From contig ML014130.1 of assembly GCA_003615045.1 (NCBI GenBank), positions 117,700 to 181,699 of the forward strand: DNA of 64,000 bases, written 5' to 3'. The notes below the pieces were generated by a model. That model was not told where the DNA came from and did not search any database. It saw only the letters and a program-made list of their open reading frames with translations. Made by a program: the position numbers and the translations under genes. Shown piece by piece: positions 11,001-20,136 of the stretch. The DNA is from Caulochytrium protostelioides. Its lineage: Eukaryota > Chytridiomycota > Caulochytriomycetes > Caulochytriales > Caulochytriaceae. How positions within the stretch are numbered: position 1 is the first letter of the stretch; the number at the start of each line of letters is the position of its first letter.

Positions 11001-14000
11001 GAAACCAAGCACGGCCGCTGTGTTGGTGTTGTCCTTGGGTCCGTCGACGTAAGCGCGCACCAGCTCCAAAGTCTGGAGGGCTAAGAAGGGCGCCATTGAC
11101 GAAAGCCCCAACGGATCCTCACGTTTGGGAGCTGATGCATCGTGCAGAACGCTGCGCAGCAGGAAGCACAGTTCGCGGAGATGTTGCGACAGGACGTTTG
11201 GGAAAGCATTACCCAACGCATGGAAAAGCAGCAAGGGCATGGCCAGGTTGGCTGATGTTAGTGATCCCTGGTCCTGCTCGACCTGCTTCATGATGAGCTC
11301 CATGACACACACAGCGACCCATTCGCTCAGCGCTGCGAAAGCCTGCGTCGGAATGCGAAGGCTGGCTTTGCTAATGTTCCGGAGCATCAGGAACACTTCC
11401 GAAAGCGTGCGGGGCGCCTTTTCGCGGACTTCCTCTGCGGTCATGGCAACGTGACTCGTCCCATTGGCTTGATCGGATCGGACATCGGACAAGGTCATGG
11501 CACCTCCTTTTTGTGTCGCGTACTTGGTCAAGCATCCAAGGATGAGCTGTGAGCGATGACGCACCTGGATCTGGAGCAACTTGGGCAAATCAGCCCAGGC
11601 TGTATTGAACCACTGTGCCGATGAGCTTCGCGATAGCGTAGTCCGCGACTCCGCGCCAAAGTTCCAGATCGATGATGGGTCAGGATCCGTGATCGGGTCA
11701 GCCTCGTCCCCTGGCATGCCATCACCGGCCTCATGTGTGTCGCGACCCCCCGTTTGGGTAATTTCAAGCGGTGGGAACCACAGATCGAGCAGGCATCGCG
11801 AGGCCAAGTCGCGAATACTGGCTTCGCTGTCAGACATGATCCGGTCGAGCAAGCGACTGGTGATATCCATCTGAATCGTCCCCATCAAGGCTAATGGATC
11901 GTGGTTGGAAATGGTGGAAGAGCCCGAGTCGCTCTTGATAAAAACGTTGCCTGCTTCGCTATGCTGGCTAGCCAATGTAAATGAGACGGTCCGGCTGTCT
12001 GTGACACGTTTCGCCTCGTCAAATCGTTGTCCAAGGATTTCGAACACATCCTTGGCATAACGAATGGTTCGCTTGCGCACCGAGACGCCCTGGTCCATGA
12101 ATCGAGTGGCCATCAGGGGATAATACACGGCGAGCATGCCCATGTTAAAGGGCTGTCGAAGATCGCGCCATTGTGCGAGCGTCAATCGCGCCGTAAGATC
12201 GACAGCGGCTTCACGCACTGTAGTACTGGTATCCTGAAGTTTGGATCGGACAATGGATTGAAGCTGCTCGTCCTGAAGGAGTTCCGGTTGGATTGAAAGA
12301 ATATCGGACAGCGCTTTCAGTGCTTTCACTCGCAAAGCAATGGCATCACCCGTAAAGGCATGAACAACGGCTTGCACAATGGACGGGAAGCTCAGCGCCA
12401 GGGGATCGTGGCTCGAGACCAGCTCCAAACACGCGTCCATGTTGGAGCGCATCTCCATGTCGCTCAGTAGGGGCGGCGGCACCTCAGCCATCTGCTTTCT
12501 GTGGGCAACCGACATTCCACGAGTATAGTTATGTGCATCCTTGGCCAGAAGCAGTTCTATGCCAACTTCCTTGAGGATCGTGGCAGCCATGTCACGATGT
12601 GGGGCATCCTGCAAATCGCCGCTAACCGACGATAATGTCCACTTGACGATCCACCCGGTAATGTCATGATCCTGCATCGTAGCGTGAACACGATCCAACA
12701 GCTGAACCTGTAGAGCGAGGCGATCCAAGAGACCGTATTCAACCTTTGGCGAAGCACCTGCGGTTAATGAGGACTGCGACGTCAACTGTTCGTTTTTTGT
12801 CGTGTCAACGGTTATGGAGGAGTCCGTCACAGGAACGCCGTCCTTCGTCAGTTTTCGCACTGTACGTCGCCGAAAGTACGATACGATGTCCTGTCCATCG
12901 CCTGTGTGATCCTTCTCCCCAGTTTTGAGATGGTACGGCACACGAAGACGCTGGCCAATCTCGCCAAGGAAGACAACCGCCATGGCTCGAACCGCGGGCG
13001 TAACGGGGATCGCCGTTTTGGCGCCAGTCGGCGTTTGGGATGAGGTCAGATGGGTGAGAAATCGAACCGCCGCGAGCATCAAGATGTCGGCAGCCGGCCA
13101 TTCAGGTTGGTACAAAATGGAGGTCGCATCATGAATCAGCACTTCAAGAAAGTTCTTAAATGCGGTTTGGCTATCGACAAGGGTCCGATTGGCTTTCGTC
13201 TTGGTCGCTCCCGCTGACGCGGGGGGCACGGCGGCGGTAGTCGCTGTTGATCCTGCCTCGCCGGCGTCCGCAGCAGCAGACATCTCACCATCTTGCAGAT
13301 AGCTATGGGACATGGCACTTTGGCAGCGATCAAACGCATACTGGAGAAGCACGGTCGAAATTTGTAACATCTGCTCCAAGGCCCCTTGGAAAATCATCAT
13401 GGTGTCGGTCATTTGATTAGAAGGCTCTTGTTCAACATCCAAGGCATCCTTCGGTGGAGCCGGGCCGGCCTTCTTGGACTTCAGCCCCCGAACACGGCGC
13501 TTGGTTTTGCGAGGAGCTTCTTTCTCATCATCACTAGCTTCAGTCGGCTTTGCGTTCGTCGGAAGCTTCGACCCCGATGTCCACGCCTTCGGGCCGGGGA
13601 GCATACCCTCGAGGATGTACATGATCAAGGCTGCCAGAACAGAAATGGTCTGACCGCTCTGCGATCGATACATGAGAACATGCTTGTGATCGGTGGGGAA
13701 ACGATGCAAGTTGGACATGACCTCCTGAATGATAGTGGTCCGGTAACTCGGGAAGCGATGCACCAGTGTCCGCAGCAGTCGCATCGCCTCGCGGTAAAGG
13801 GCATCCCATGGAAGCTGGAGCTGTGCATGAATCTGAAGCGGGAGTTCTGTGACATCAGGAAAGAAGCAGGATAGGGCACTATAGACGAGTGAGGTGACCA
13901 AATCATCGGACACGTGCTCGGCGCAAAGCAGGGCCTCATACCGGGAGAGCGTGTCTGCCACGTCGGCACAGATCAAAACGATGTGATGGCGAACCGATGT

Positions 14001-15470
14001 ACGCGACCAAAGGGTGCGAAGCGTGGCATGAGGTACACTCAAGGCTTCACTATCGCGCGCCTGGAGGACCACCACCTCCTGAACAAGGGCCAGGGCGCCT
14101 CGGACGAGGGCCGTTACGCTTTGCAGGGCGGATTCGTGAAAGAGATCGCGAGGCAGCTCGACGTTGAGCGTTTCGGCGGCAGAGCGCATGATCATGAGGC
14201 ACAACTGTGATGCGGCTAACGAACGGCGCATCAACCCAATCCGCCGGCCCAGATCGCGTTCCAGCGCGGCAAAGGCCTTCTTGTCGGGCATGCTTTGGCA
14301 TGCCGTTGCCGCTGCCACGAGCGTGTCGTCGTCATAGGTATCATAAAGCTTAACGATGTGATCATCGTCCAGCGCGGCTTCGATATGCTTAAACCACTGG
14401 GCAAAGCGGGGGACCGTCAGTTCTTCCAGAAATGAGCCAAATGCGTCCAACTGCATCACGCGCATCATGCCCGTATGCAACTTGCCCAAGGCCGCGATCG
14501 TCAAGACACCCTGCCGGTCAAAGAGCGGTCCGCTATGAAGGCCGATCCCGTTCTCATCCTTGGCGGCGCGGCGTTGCTGCGCCTCATCCGACTGGAGAAT
14601 GGCCTGCACGTGCTCCATCAAGGGGGCAATGGAGCTCGTCGTCGTGGCTATCGGAACGACTTGGTGGTTCTGATGGTCTTGCTGGTGCGAGTCAACGTCA
14701 GCGTGGATATCGATCTGGTCAGAAGGGTCGGATATGGGCTCGACCTCCATGGGCTGAACGTCCTCCGAAGCCGGTAATGTATCGCTCGACTTGCTCTCTT
14801 GCTGATCTTTGCCGGCTCTCTTACGTCGACCGCGGGTTCTTCTCTTGGGTTTCGCATGGTGACGGGCAAAATCGTGCGGACTGTCCAGATAATCGGGGCT
14901 GGCCGGTTCGTCAGCCGCCTTGGATTCCGATGCGACCTCGGTCGCTGCAGGCAGCTGCTCATGGCACGCTTGCACAAAGACCATGGCCTCCGGGCTGAGA
15001 ACGGCAGCAAGCGGGTCTTGCGGTGTAGCATCTGGCTCCGTAGATGCAGTGCGCGTTCGGCGCGACGCCCGCTGCCGTCGTGTCGGCACTGGCGTCGTCG
15101 ACCACGTCACGGGGGCATGATCTTTGGTGTCGGTCGTGGCGAGTAAACGTAACGCAGAGGCATCACCCGGCAGATCGGATGGATGGCTGTGCTGGTCAGC
15201 AGCGATCACGGACTCAGATGGCGCGACACAGGGCGCTAAGGCAGGAAGATCGAGTGAATCTGAGAGTCCCACCAAGGGCTCAATGTTGCGCTGAGCGGCG
15301 AGGGATCGCCTGGAACGGCGGGACTTGCCGGACGCGACGGGCTGGCCAGGGCCATGACGGGATGGAGAGTTGGCAACAGCACTGGGATGGGTCTTTTTGG
15401 TCGCAAGGGACGGGGCTTGCAGTGACTTGTCCGCCGTGGGCGAGCCGCGGCTTGTGGTGTCAGCGAGCAT
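8001..15470 (-). CDS. SCC2: Sister chromatid cohesion protein 2 / NIPBL (cohesin loader)
   Basis: A single 2489-residue open frame. The central and C-terminal parts are helical HEAT-repeat sequence with Scc2/Nipped-B hallmarks: DQGVSVRKRTIRYAKDVF near residue 1130, a YLPNVLQCALSPLPALRDQ segment followed by HPLQCFSTIVALQSS, and FQSFIYSKHGETIRTMFAYQ near 1850. The last corresponds to the family's KHESF(V/I)H...GIRLxYEYQ element. Scc2 with Scc4/MAU2 loads cohesin onto chromatin and stimulates its ATPase, in the nucleus. The N-terminal ~300 residues are Ser/Thr/Pro-rich and basic. The last ~340 residues form a disordered tail mixing acidic Asp/Ser runs with Arg/Lys patches, ending RKSRAA. Length is comparable to animal NIPBL (~2800) and longer than yeast Scc2 (~1490). 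No intron is needed. Confidence 0.85.
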   Translation of the reverse strand: MLADTTSRGSPTADKSLQAPSLATKKTHPSAVANSPSRHGPGQPVASGKSRRSRRSLAAQRNIEPLVGLSDSLDLPALAPCVAPSESVIAADQHSHPSDLPGDASALRLLATTDTKDHAPVTWSTTPVPTRRQRASRRTRTASTEPDATPQDPLAAVLSPEAMVFVQACHEQLPAATEVASESKAADEPASPDYLDSPHDFARHHAKPKRRTRGRRKRAGKDQQESKSSDTLPASEDVQPMEVEPISDPSDQIDIHADVDSHQQDHQNHQVVPIATTTSSIAPLMEHVQAILQSDEAQQRRAAKDENGIGLHSGPLFDRQGVLTIAALGKLHTGMMRVMQLDAFGSFLEELTVPRFAQWFKHIEAALDDDHIVKLYDTYDDDTLVAAATACQSMPDKKAFAALERDLGRRIGLMRRSLAASQLCLMIMRSAAETLNVELPRDLFHESALQSVTALVRGALALVQEVVVLQARDSEALSVPHATLRTLWSRTSVRHHIVLICADVADTLSRYEALLCAEHVSDDLVTSLVYSALSCFFPDVTELPLQIHAQLQLPWDALYREAMRLLRTLVHRFPSYRTTIIQEVMSNLHRFPTDHKHVLMYRSQSGQTISVLAALIMYILEGMLPGPKAWTSGSKLPTNAKPTEASDDEKEAPRKTKRRVRGLKSKKAGPAPPKDALDVEQEPSNQMTDTMMIFQGALEQMLQISTVLLQYAFDRCQSAMSHSYLQDGEMSAAADAGEAGSTATTAAVPPASAGATKTKANRTLVDSQTAFKNFLEVLIHDATSILYQPEWPAADILMLAAVRFLTHLTSSQTPTGAKTAIPVTPAVRAMAVVFLGEIGQRLRVPYHLKTGEKDHTGDGQDIVSYFRRRTVRKLTKDGVPVTDSSITVDTTKNEQLTSQSSLTAGASPKVEYGLLDRLALQVQLLDRVHATMQDHDITGWIVKWTLSSVSGDLQDAPHRDMAATILKEVGIELLLAKDAHNYTRGMSVAHRKQMAEVPPPLLSDMEMRSNMDACLELVSSHDPLALSFPSIVQAVVHAFTGDAIALRVKALKALSDILSIQPELLQDEQLQSIVRSKLQDTSTTVREAAVDLTARLTLAQWRDLRQPFNMGMLAVYYPLMATRFMDQGVSVRKRTIRYAKDVFEILGQRFDEAKRVTDSRTVSFTLASQHSEAGNVFIKSDSGSSTISNHDPLALMGTIQMDITSRLLDRIMSDSEASIRDLASRCLLDLWFPPLEITQTGGRDTHEAGDGMPGDEADPITDPDPSSIWNFGAESRTTLSRSSSAQWFNTAWADLPKLLQIQVRHRSQLILGCLTKYATQKGGAMTLSDVRSDQANGTSHVAMTAEEVREKAPRTLSEVFLMLRNISKASLRIPTQAFAALSEWVAVCVMELIMKQVEQDQGSLTSANLAMPLLLFHALGNAFPNVLSQHLRELCFLLRSVLHDASAPKREDPLGLSSMAPFLALQTLELVRAYVDGPKDNTNTAAVLGFETRLFETLCALLSQGSFAQLNAAIPSIVHLAFPRHRQPVKSACVNRILAIMKTCLGFMAKAWHGDLKGQLVTHDANERANLIRVMILASAFLRYLPQNFLRWDEAGVLESVVDTTPFGKDRAAVVWDDNEVANALLNDNALLRMIFLQTCQTCMEPLDTASCDATATPSVHVRVMAIQALGHLVTRWPRLLITDRCQAMLRSIFKNNDSPPVLLLGLMQIIVDLLCTHFVSTADTASSSDARPSSAIPADHEGDSEDDANRFFKQILTGHAEDMGDAGIASAVCQLYLPNVLQCALSPLPALRDQSLKAIELVCHAGLVHPLQCFSTIVALQSSSDPGVCARAADLQRHLASKFQSFIYSKHGETIRTMFAYQDAMASYVSSRSGVARPACGGATSDWVICRGFNLLPVPEGESSSDTMSVQPHLAPFYRTLAATGRRAQQLAFIKQLIQEVTHGADLHGLPDGSCTRTSGKPHTLIQKQQIARLYWTAENIALLPYTLVDEVRSVLAGLDVPIALLADDLRTRLTAIEEQAMATTSNPSPHLEACSPNERSEATAAPPRVAEGAVCSADPYASYTLIAYRLALLVDLKHFLHETYQILEDTPLSDHEGLDTSRSNSEEEIEVSSAEKSSLPPISERRASLSDPDSNESKSESDSAKRMTVAGSRRGRVTTSKRNTKRPVTTSSRPGRRRRGVSLTGDDIPLARRLDLARLSRAQLAALPLAGLLSLRPDADADSSSLTPQVMCQYFMTALTRLQGLHYELSQRIARNQLASDGAGTAAGGRGITASVLAPGSALPGSPAVARKRKMVIRATSGPAAKRRRGVGSKGTTTTRSAAAKKPGRRGARRGRRADDEDSLSDDNDDDDDDDDENGFDEDANASDDSDSSPPSSGPSSGSVRRTRGRRRAKPPRRVDEDDDDDDGKDDAMVEQDDALDHKTLEPSSASSDLSDSSTSDASDESDFHDASAARSATRPRSRTRARPRTRAKTRPSTLSRRKSRAA

Positions 15471-16970
15471 CGTGGGTAGGCGGGCTCAGCGAATCGCCAA
15501 ACAATGTTTCTCACAAGGTCGTGACGAGGCCAGCCGGTCAGTCCGTCTTTCCTTAAACGACACCGTTGCCGTCCACACCAAGCGCCCGTTCGTACTGTTG
15601 TGCAGGCCGATGATGGGCTCGCACTCGGTGCGGGATTTCCGGCTGAGCGGGATGATCAGCAGGGTGGCGAAATGGAACAGGCGCTGGAACGCTACGCTAC
15701 GTGGTGTCGGCGAGACTGCGGCCCGCTGTGTTACGACGGGCCGTCGTACCTGGCTCGGAGGATGGATCAAATGCAGTGCGAGATGAGCTCTAGTGCGATG
15801 CTGCTCGTCCGCCAGCGGGACCTGCGAAACGTCGCCGTGTGGGTGCGAAGGGGTCCGGACGGCCGTGGGCGCGGAAGATGCGGCGAGGGTGCAACGTTTA
15901 CGAAGTGGTTGCGGCCGCAGGGCCTCAGGGGTGGCGAGCTGACGTCGAAACCTGTGTCGGTTGGGGGCGCTTGTCATTGACCGGGCGTGCTTTCGTTTGT
16001 TTTCGAGATGCGCCACGCCTCGTTTGGCTGACAATGAACTGCAAAGAGGCAAATGAGGCGAAAGCGTGGCGTCGGAAGCCGTTGTGCGGCGCCGTCTGAG
16101 GGAGAGGACTCGGAATCACGTCAATCAAAGACAAACGTAAAAGACGTGGCTAGTCAGTCAGTTTATCATGCTCTTTTAAACGTGTACTCTCGTCGACTTC
16201 TATACTATGCATATTTCAATTGCCCCTTCGAAGCAGATGCACTGCGCACCCCCGAAAGGTGTTCGACCCTCATGCGATGTCTCTTGCCGATCCGTGACTG
16301 AGCCCCCTCTGAATCTAAGCTTTTATGCCTCCGCGAATAAGCTTTTTTGTGTGAAAAGTGGCCCTCAGAGCAACTGTCTGTGGCCCGCCTTTAGAGCTTA
16401 TTTTCAGATCGCCGGAAACCGCGCGGCGTGCCCGAATACGATGATCGCAATGGGATGCGGCAGCCCACGAATCTCCGAACGTGCTGCGCCACTTGTGATG
16501 GAAAAAAAAAGCAGAAGTGCGGAACAGCGCGCTGAACGAACTGCACAGAAAGTGGCGCTCCGCCAGCGAGTCACCGACGTCGACTTCCACCGGCCGTGGT
16601 ACGGCTGATCCACCTCCGATCACCAGGGGAGTCGCGATCCACAACCCAGGACGGCTTAGCCGATCGGCACTCGTCTGATCGTTCATTCCTGGTCGCACGA
16701 ACGATGACGCAGGCGCCGTGACGAACGCCAGCATCGCGGCGACCGCCTTTGTTCTATCCGCGTTCCAGTGGGATCGGCTCGGCTTCATGGCCGCTGCATC
16801 GCCGCGTCCTGATTCCGTTGGCATCGTGGCCCGCAGTCCGACGCCGTCACCCCCGATCTGGATTCCACGTCATCGACCTGAATCGCTCGCTTGCCTGCTG
16901 GTTGTTCGGGCCCCGTGCCGTCCCCCCGACCGTGCGCCAGCGATCGCGCGAGCTCCCGCGTTCAGCCGTG
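15471..16970. other. Divergent promoter region between SCC2 and sphingosine kinase
   Basis: About 1.5 kb between two divergently transcribed genes. Several frames of 126-188 codons occur on both strands (15486-16052 minus, 15600-15980 plus, 16315-16824 minus). They have mixed codon use and no recognisable motif, so none is called. The segment 16140-16350 is more AT-rich than the surroundings. Confidence 0.45.
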
Positions 16971-19900
16971 ATGTCGGCCGCGGCGGCGCTGGAAGCCGCG
17001 GCCGACGCCACGCTCCCTCGGCCCGCCGTGGCCATCGCGTCGCACCGTCCGTCGGTCGCGGCATCGGCGTTGCATCCGGCGGACCCGCGCCAGAGCACGC
17101 CGTCGCTGTTCCGCGCGTCGAGTCACCTCAAGCTCTTCCGCCCCGGCCACGTCCCAGACGGCGCGCACGCGTTCCTTTTTCTCAAGCACAACGGCACGAG
17201 CAATGACGCCGTCGCGTGCATCCTCCGCATCGACGATCACGGCGTCCATCTCCTCCCCTTTCCAGCGGCGGCGGGTCCGCCTCCACCACAGGCCACGAGC
17301 GGGGGGGCCGGGGCGCCGTCGGCCGGCGACGCGCCACTGCTCACGATCCCCGCCGGGTTTCTGTTCGCCGTCAACTTTGGCTTCCGCTTGTCCGCCTCAG
17401 CGACCGATCCGGCCGCAGCAGGACCGCAGGTGCGGACGGCGCGCTCCCGGGCACCGCCGCCGCCCCACCCGGCGGACGCCTCGGCGCGATCGGCCGGGCC
17501 GCTGACCGCCGCCGAGCTCAGGGCCCACGGCGATGCCGACCCGGTCTCGCCCGTCCAATCCAGCATTGAGCCTGCGGCGACAGCAGCGACGGCGGCGCAA
17601 GCGTCGGCCGCTTCGCTGCGGCCCTCCGTCGTCTCGGCTGTGAGCAGCAGCGGCGGCGGCGGCGGCGGCCGGGCCGCGAAAAAACCGATGCGGCGCACCT
17701 CGAGCGCAGTGCCCAGCCACCCGTTCCTGCGGTGTGCATCGCCGACGAACCCGCCGGCGTCCGAGCTGTGGTTGGCATGGCTCGATGGCCATTCCCAGGA
17801 AGCGCCGTTTGCCAATGTGAAGCCGCGACTGCGCCACCTGCGGCTGGTGTTCCCCTCGAAGCATCATGCGCATGCATGGGCCGTGCTGCTGCGTGCCGTG
17901 GCGCACCTGCCGCCCTTGCCACCGCTCGACCTGTTCTGGGCGTCCGCCTCGTCATCGTCATCCATGATGCAGACGCCGCTGCTCGGCCTGCCCTTCGGGT
18001 CGCTGGACGACGGCATGACGACGCCGCACCATGCGATGCTTGAGTTCCGTTACTCGCTGCACCCGCCGGGCACGCTACATGCTACTGGCGCCGGCGGGTC
18101 CGTCGACGGGCATAGCCGCGGGCCTTCGTACGCGTCGCGCCACGTCACCTCGCACCCCTTGCTGTCCATGAAAGAGGAGGTGGTGCCAACCCGGCGTCCT
18201 GTGCTCGTTATTATCAATCCGTTCGGCGGCACGGGTGCTGCCGTCGCGCTCTACGAAAGCCGGATCGCGCCCATCTTCCTGCTGGCGGGCGTCCCCACGG
18301 AGGTCTTCCTCACCGAATATGGCGGCCATGCGATGCAGCATGTGCAGCAGCTGGACGTCACCCAGTATTCGGCCATCACGTCCGTGAGTGGCGACGGCGT
18401 GTTCCACGAGATTGTGAACGGGCTACTGCAGCGGCCGGACTGGGAGACCGCCTCTCTGACGCCGATCTGCGTGATCGGCGCCGGCAGCGCTAATGCGATG
18501 AGCCGCAACCTCATGACGCCGTCTCCCGAAAGCGCGGCGGTCGCCATTGTGCAGGGCCAGACACGCCGCATGGACGCCTTCTCGATCGTCCAGAACGGCA
18601 AGCTGTTCTGCTACAGCCACCTGCAGCTCATGTGGGCTTTTATGGCCGATCTGGATATCGAGAGCGATAAGTACCGCTGGCTGGGCCCGGCGCGGTTTGA
18701 TGTCGCCGCGGTCGTGCGGGCCTTCCGCCTGCGCCACTATGTTGGCAACGTGCGGTACCTCCGTGCGGACGCCCCCTTGGCTCAGGACCTCACTCACCAG
18801 CGGCCCACCGCGCCCTGCGGGAAAGCGCCATCAACTCTGCGCGAGCCGGGCATCGCTCCTCCCGGCTGGGTGGGACCGCCGCCTCGCTATCTCCGGGCCT
18901 GCCAGATCCTCGCCACGGCGCCCCCGGGCACGTCGCTGCGGGACAGCGGGCCGTCGCCGTCACCGCCGCCGCCTGCGACGGCGACCTCGTCGCTACTGTC
19001 GCCGAACCTCCCCACCCAGACGCCGGTCGAGTTTGCGACGCCCATGAACGGCCCGGCCTCGCAGATCTGCAGCGCGTGCGAGCGCGGCGCGTGGCGCACG
19101 ATCGAAGGCACGCTGTTTGTGATGCTGCTGTGCACGAATTTGGCGTGGATCTCGAAGGACTTTCTGGCGAGCGACGCCGTGTCCCTCGACTGCGGGACGA
19201 TGGACCTCATCTGGTGCCACCGCATCGTGCCGACGCGGCTGCTCTCGCATCTCATTCGCCAGGACAGCGGCTCCTATCTGACCGATGCGGACGTCCACCG
19301 TGAGCGCATCGTCGCCATGGAGCTGCATCCGGGCGACTACGCCGTCTCCACGCGCGGCATCAAGCAGCTCCAATCGAGCTTCCTCAAACACCAGTTCCAG
19401 AGCATGTCGACCAGCGACGCCGCGAGTTCTGGTGTGGACGCGACGACGGCCGCAGGGCCGGGCGCCTCGATGGCGTCGGCGCCGAGACCGGCAAAGGCAG
19501 CCGACGCCCCGCGCCGCGGGATCCTCGATATCAGCGGCGAGCCGATTCCGTATGCGCCGATCGCCATGGAAGTGCTCTCCGGCATTCTCCATGTGATTGT
19601 GGGCACGGGTGTCCGCAGCGCCGCGGCCACGTCGGCGTCGGCCCCGGCGTCGCCTTCGTCATCCCCGGCAACGGCGTCCGCATCCGTGTCTGCGCACGCG
19701 CCGGCACCGGCTCGGGCAGTGCCGTCCACGACGACTACGCAGGCTTCCCACTCGACCGACGCGGGCGTCTCCTCGCCGTCGCCGGTGCGCGAGTCGCCGC
19801 GCAGGACCCACCCCCGTCCCATTCCGCAGATCGTGATTCCAGGCGTCGAGCCGGACTCGCCGGCTCAGCCGACCGAACCGTCAACGGGAATGCCCGTGGT

Positions 19901-20081
19901 GGCGCCGACCGCAGCATCACCAGCAGCACGCCCGGAAGCGCCGGCGGTCGTGGGGCCCGATGCCGATGCGGCCACTCCTAGCCGTGCTGTTGCAGTTGCG
20001 CCTGTCCCGGATTTGGCTGCGGATGTGCTTGCAGCGACGTACGATGCCGATGCCCCGCCATTACCTTCATCCACTACTTAA
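16971..20081 (+). CDS. Sphingosine / long-chain base kinase
   Basis: The frame is open from upstream, but the first ATG is at 16971, giving 1036 residues. The diacylglycerol-kinase-type catalytic domain starts near residue 408 with VLVIINPFGGTGAAV, the family's NPxGGxG phosphate loop. It continues with FLTEYGGHAMQHV and the catalytic SGDGVFHEIVNGLLQR motif near 472. Then comes GAGSANAM near 503, which replaces the usual GSGNA. The enzyme would phosphorylate sphingosine or phytosphingosine with ATP at membranes, making signalling lipids in sphingolipid turnover. The N-terminal ~350 residues contain a possible PH-like region followed by Ala/Pro linkers. The C-terminal ~130 residues are low complexity. 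A conserved C-lobe continues through RYWLGPARFDVAAV-like sequence and a later MELHPGDYAV segment. The 3' end faces the LRR gene 55 nt away. Confidence 0.85.
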   Translation: MSAAAALEAAADATLPRPAVAIASHRPSVAASALHPADPRQSTPSLFRASSHLKLFRPGHVPDGAHAFLFLKHNGTSNDAVACILRIDDHGVHLLPFPAAAGPPPPQATSGGAGAPSAGDAPLLTIPAGFLFAVNFGFRLSASATDPAAAGPQVRTARSRAPPPPHPADASARSAGPLTAAELRAHGDADPVSPVQSSIEPAATAATAAQASAASLRPSVVSAVSSSGGGGGGRAAKKPMRRTSSAVPSHPFLRCASPTNPPASELWLAWLDGHSQEAPFANVKPRLRHLRLVFPSKHHAHAWAVLLRAVAHLPPLPPLDLFWASASSSSSMMQTPLLGLPFGSLDDGMTTPHHAMLEFRYSLHPPGTLHATGAGGSVDGHSRGPSYASRHVTSHPLLSMKEEVVPTRRPVLVIINPFGGTGAAVALYESRIAPIFLLAGVPTEVFLTEYGGHAMQHVQQLDVTQYSAITSVSGDGVFHEIVNGLLQRPDWETASLTPICVIGAGSANAMSRNLMTPSPESAAVAIVQGQTRRMDAFSIVQNGKLFCYSHLQLMWAFMADLDIESDKYRWLGPARFDVAAVVRAFRLRHYVGNVRYLRADAPLAQDLTHQRPTAPCGKAPSTLREPGIAPPGWVGPPPRYLRACQILATAPPGTSLRDSGPSPSPPPPATATSSLLSPNLPTQTPVEFATPMNGPASQICSACERGAWRTIEGTLFVMLLCTNLAWISKDFLASDAVSLDCGTMDLIWCHRIVPTRLLSHLIRQDSGSYLTDADVHRERIVAMELHPGDYAVSTRGIKQLQSSFLKHQFQSMSTSDAASSGVDATTAAGPGASMASAPRPAKAADAPRRGILDISGEPIPYAPIAMEVLSGILHVIVGTGVRSAAATSASAPASPSSSPATASASVSAHAPAPARAVPSTTTTQASHSTDAGVSSPSPVRESPRRTHPRPIPQIVIPGVEPDSPAQPTEPSTGMPVVAPTAASPAARPEAPAVVGPDADAATPSRAVAVAPVPDLAADVLAATYDADAPPLPSSTT

Positions 20082-20136
20082 TTGGAACATGTACATGGCA
20101 GGCGTCGACGGTCGCCTCAGCATCGACGCTGTTGAA

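Noticed and set aside
15486-16824. Several 126-188 codon frames between SCC2 and the sphingosine kinase
   Set aside because: Frames overlap on both strands, have mixed codon use and match nothing; treated as promoter DNA.
16749-16970. N-terminal extension of the sphingosine kinase frame
   Set aside because: No ATG lies in this part of the frame; the first ATG is at 16971.
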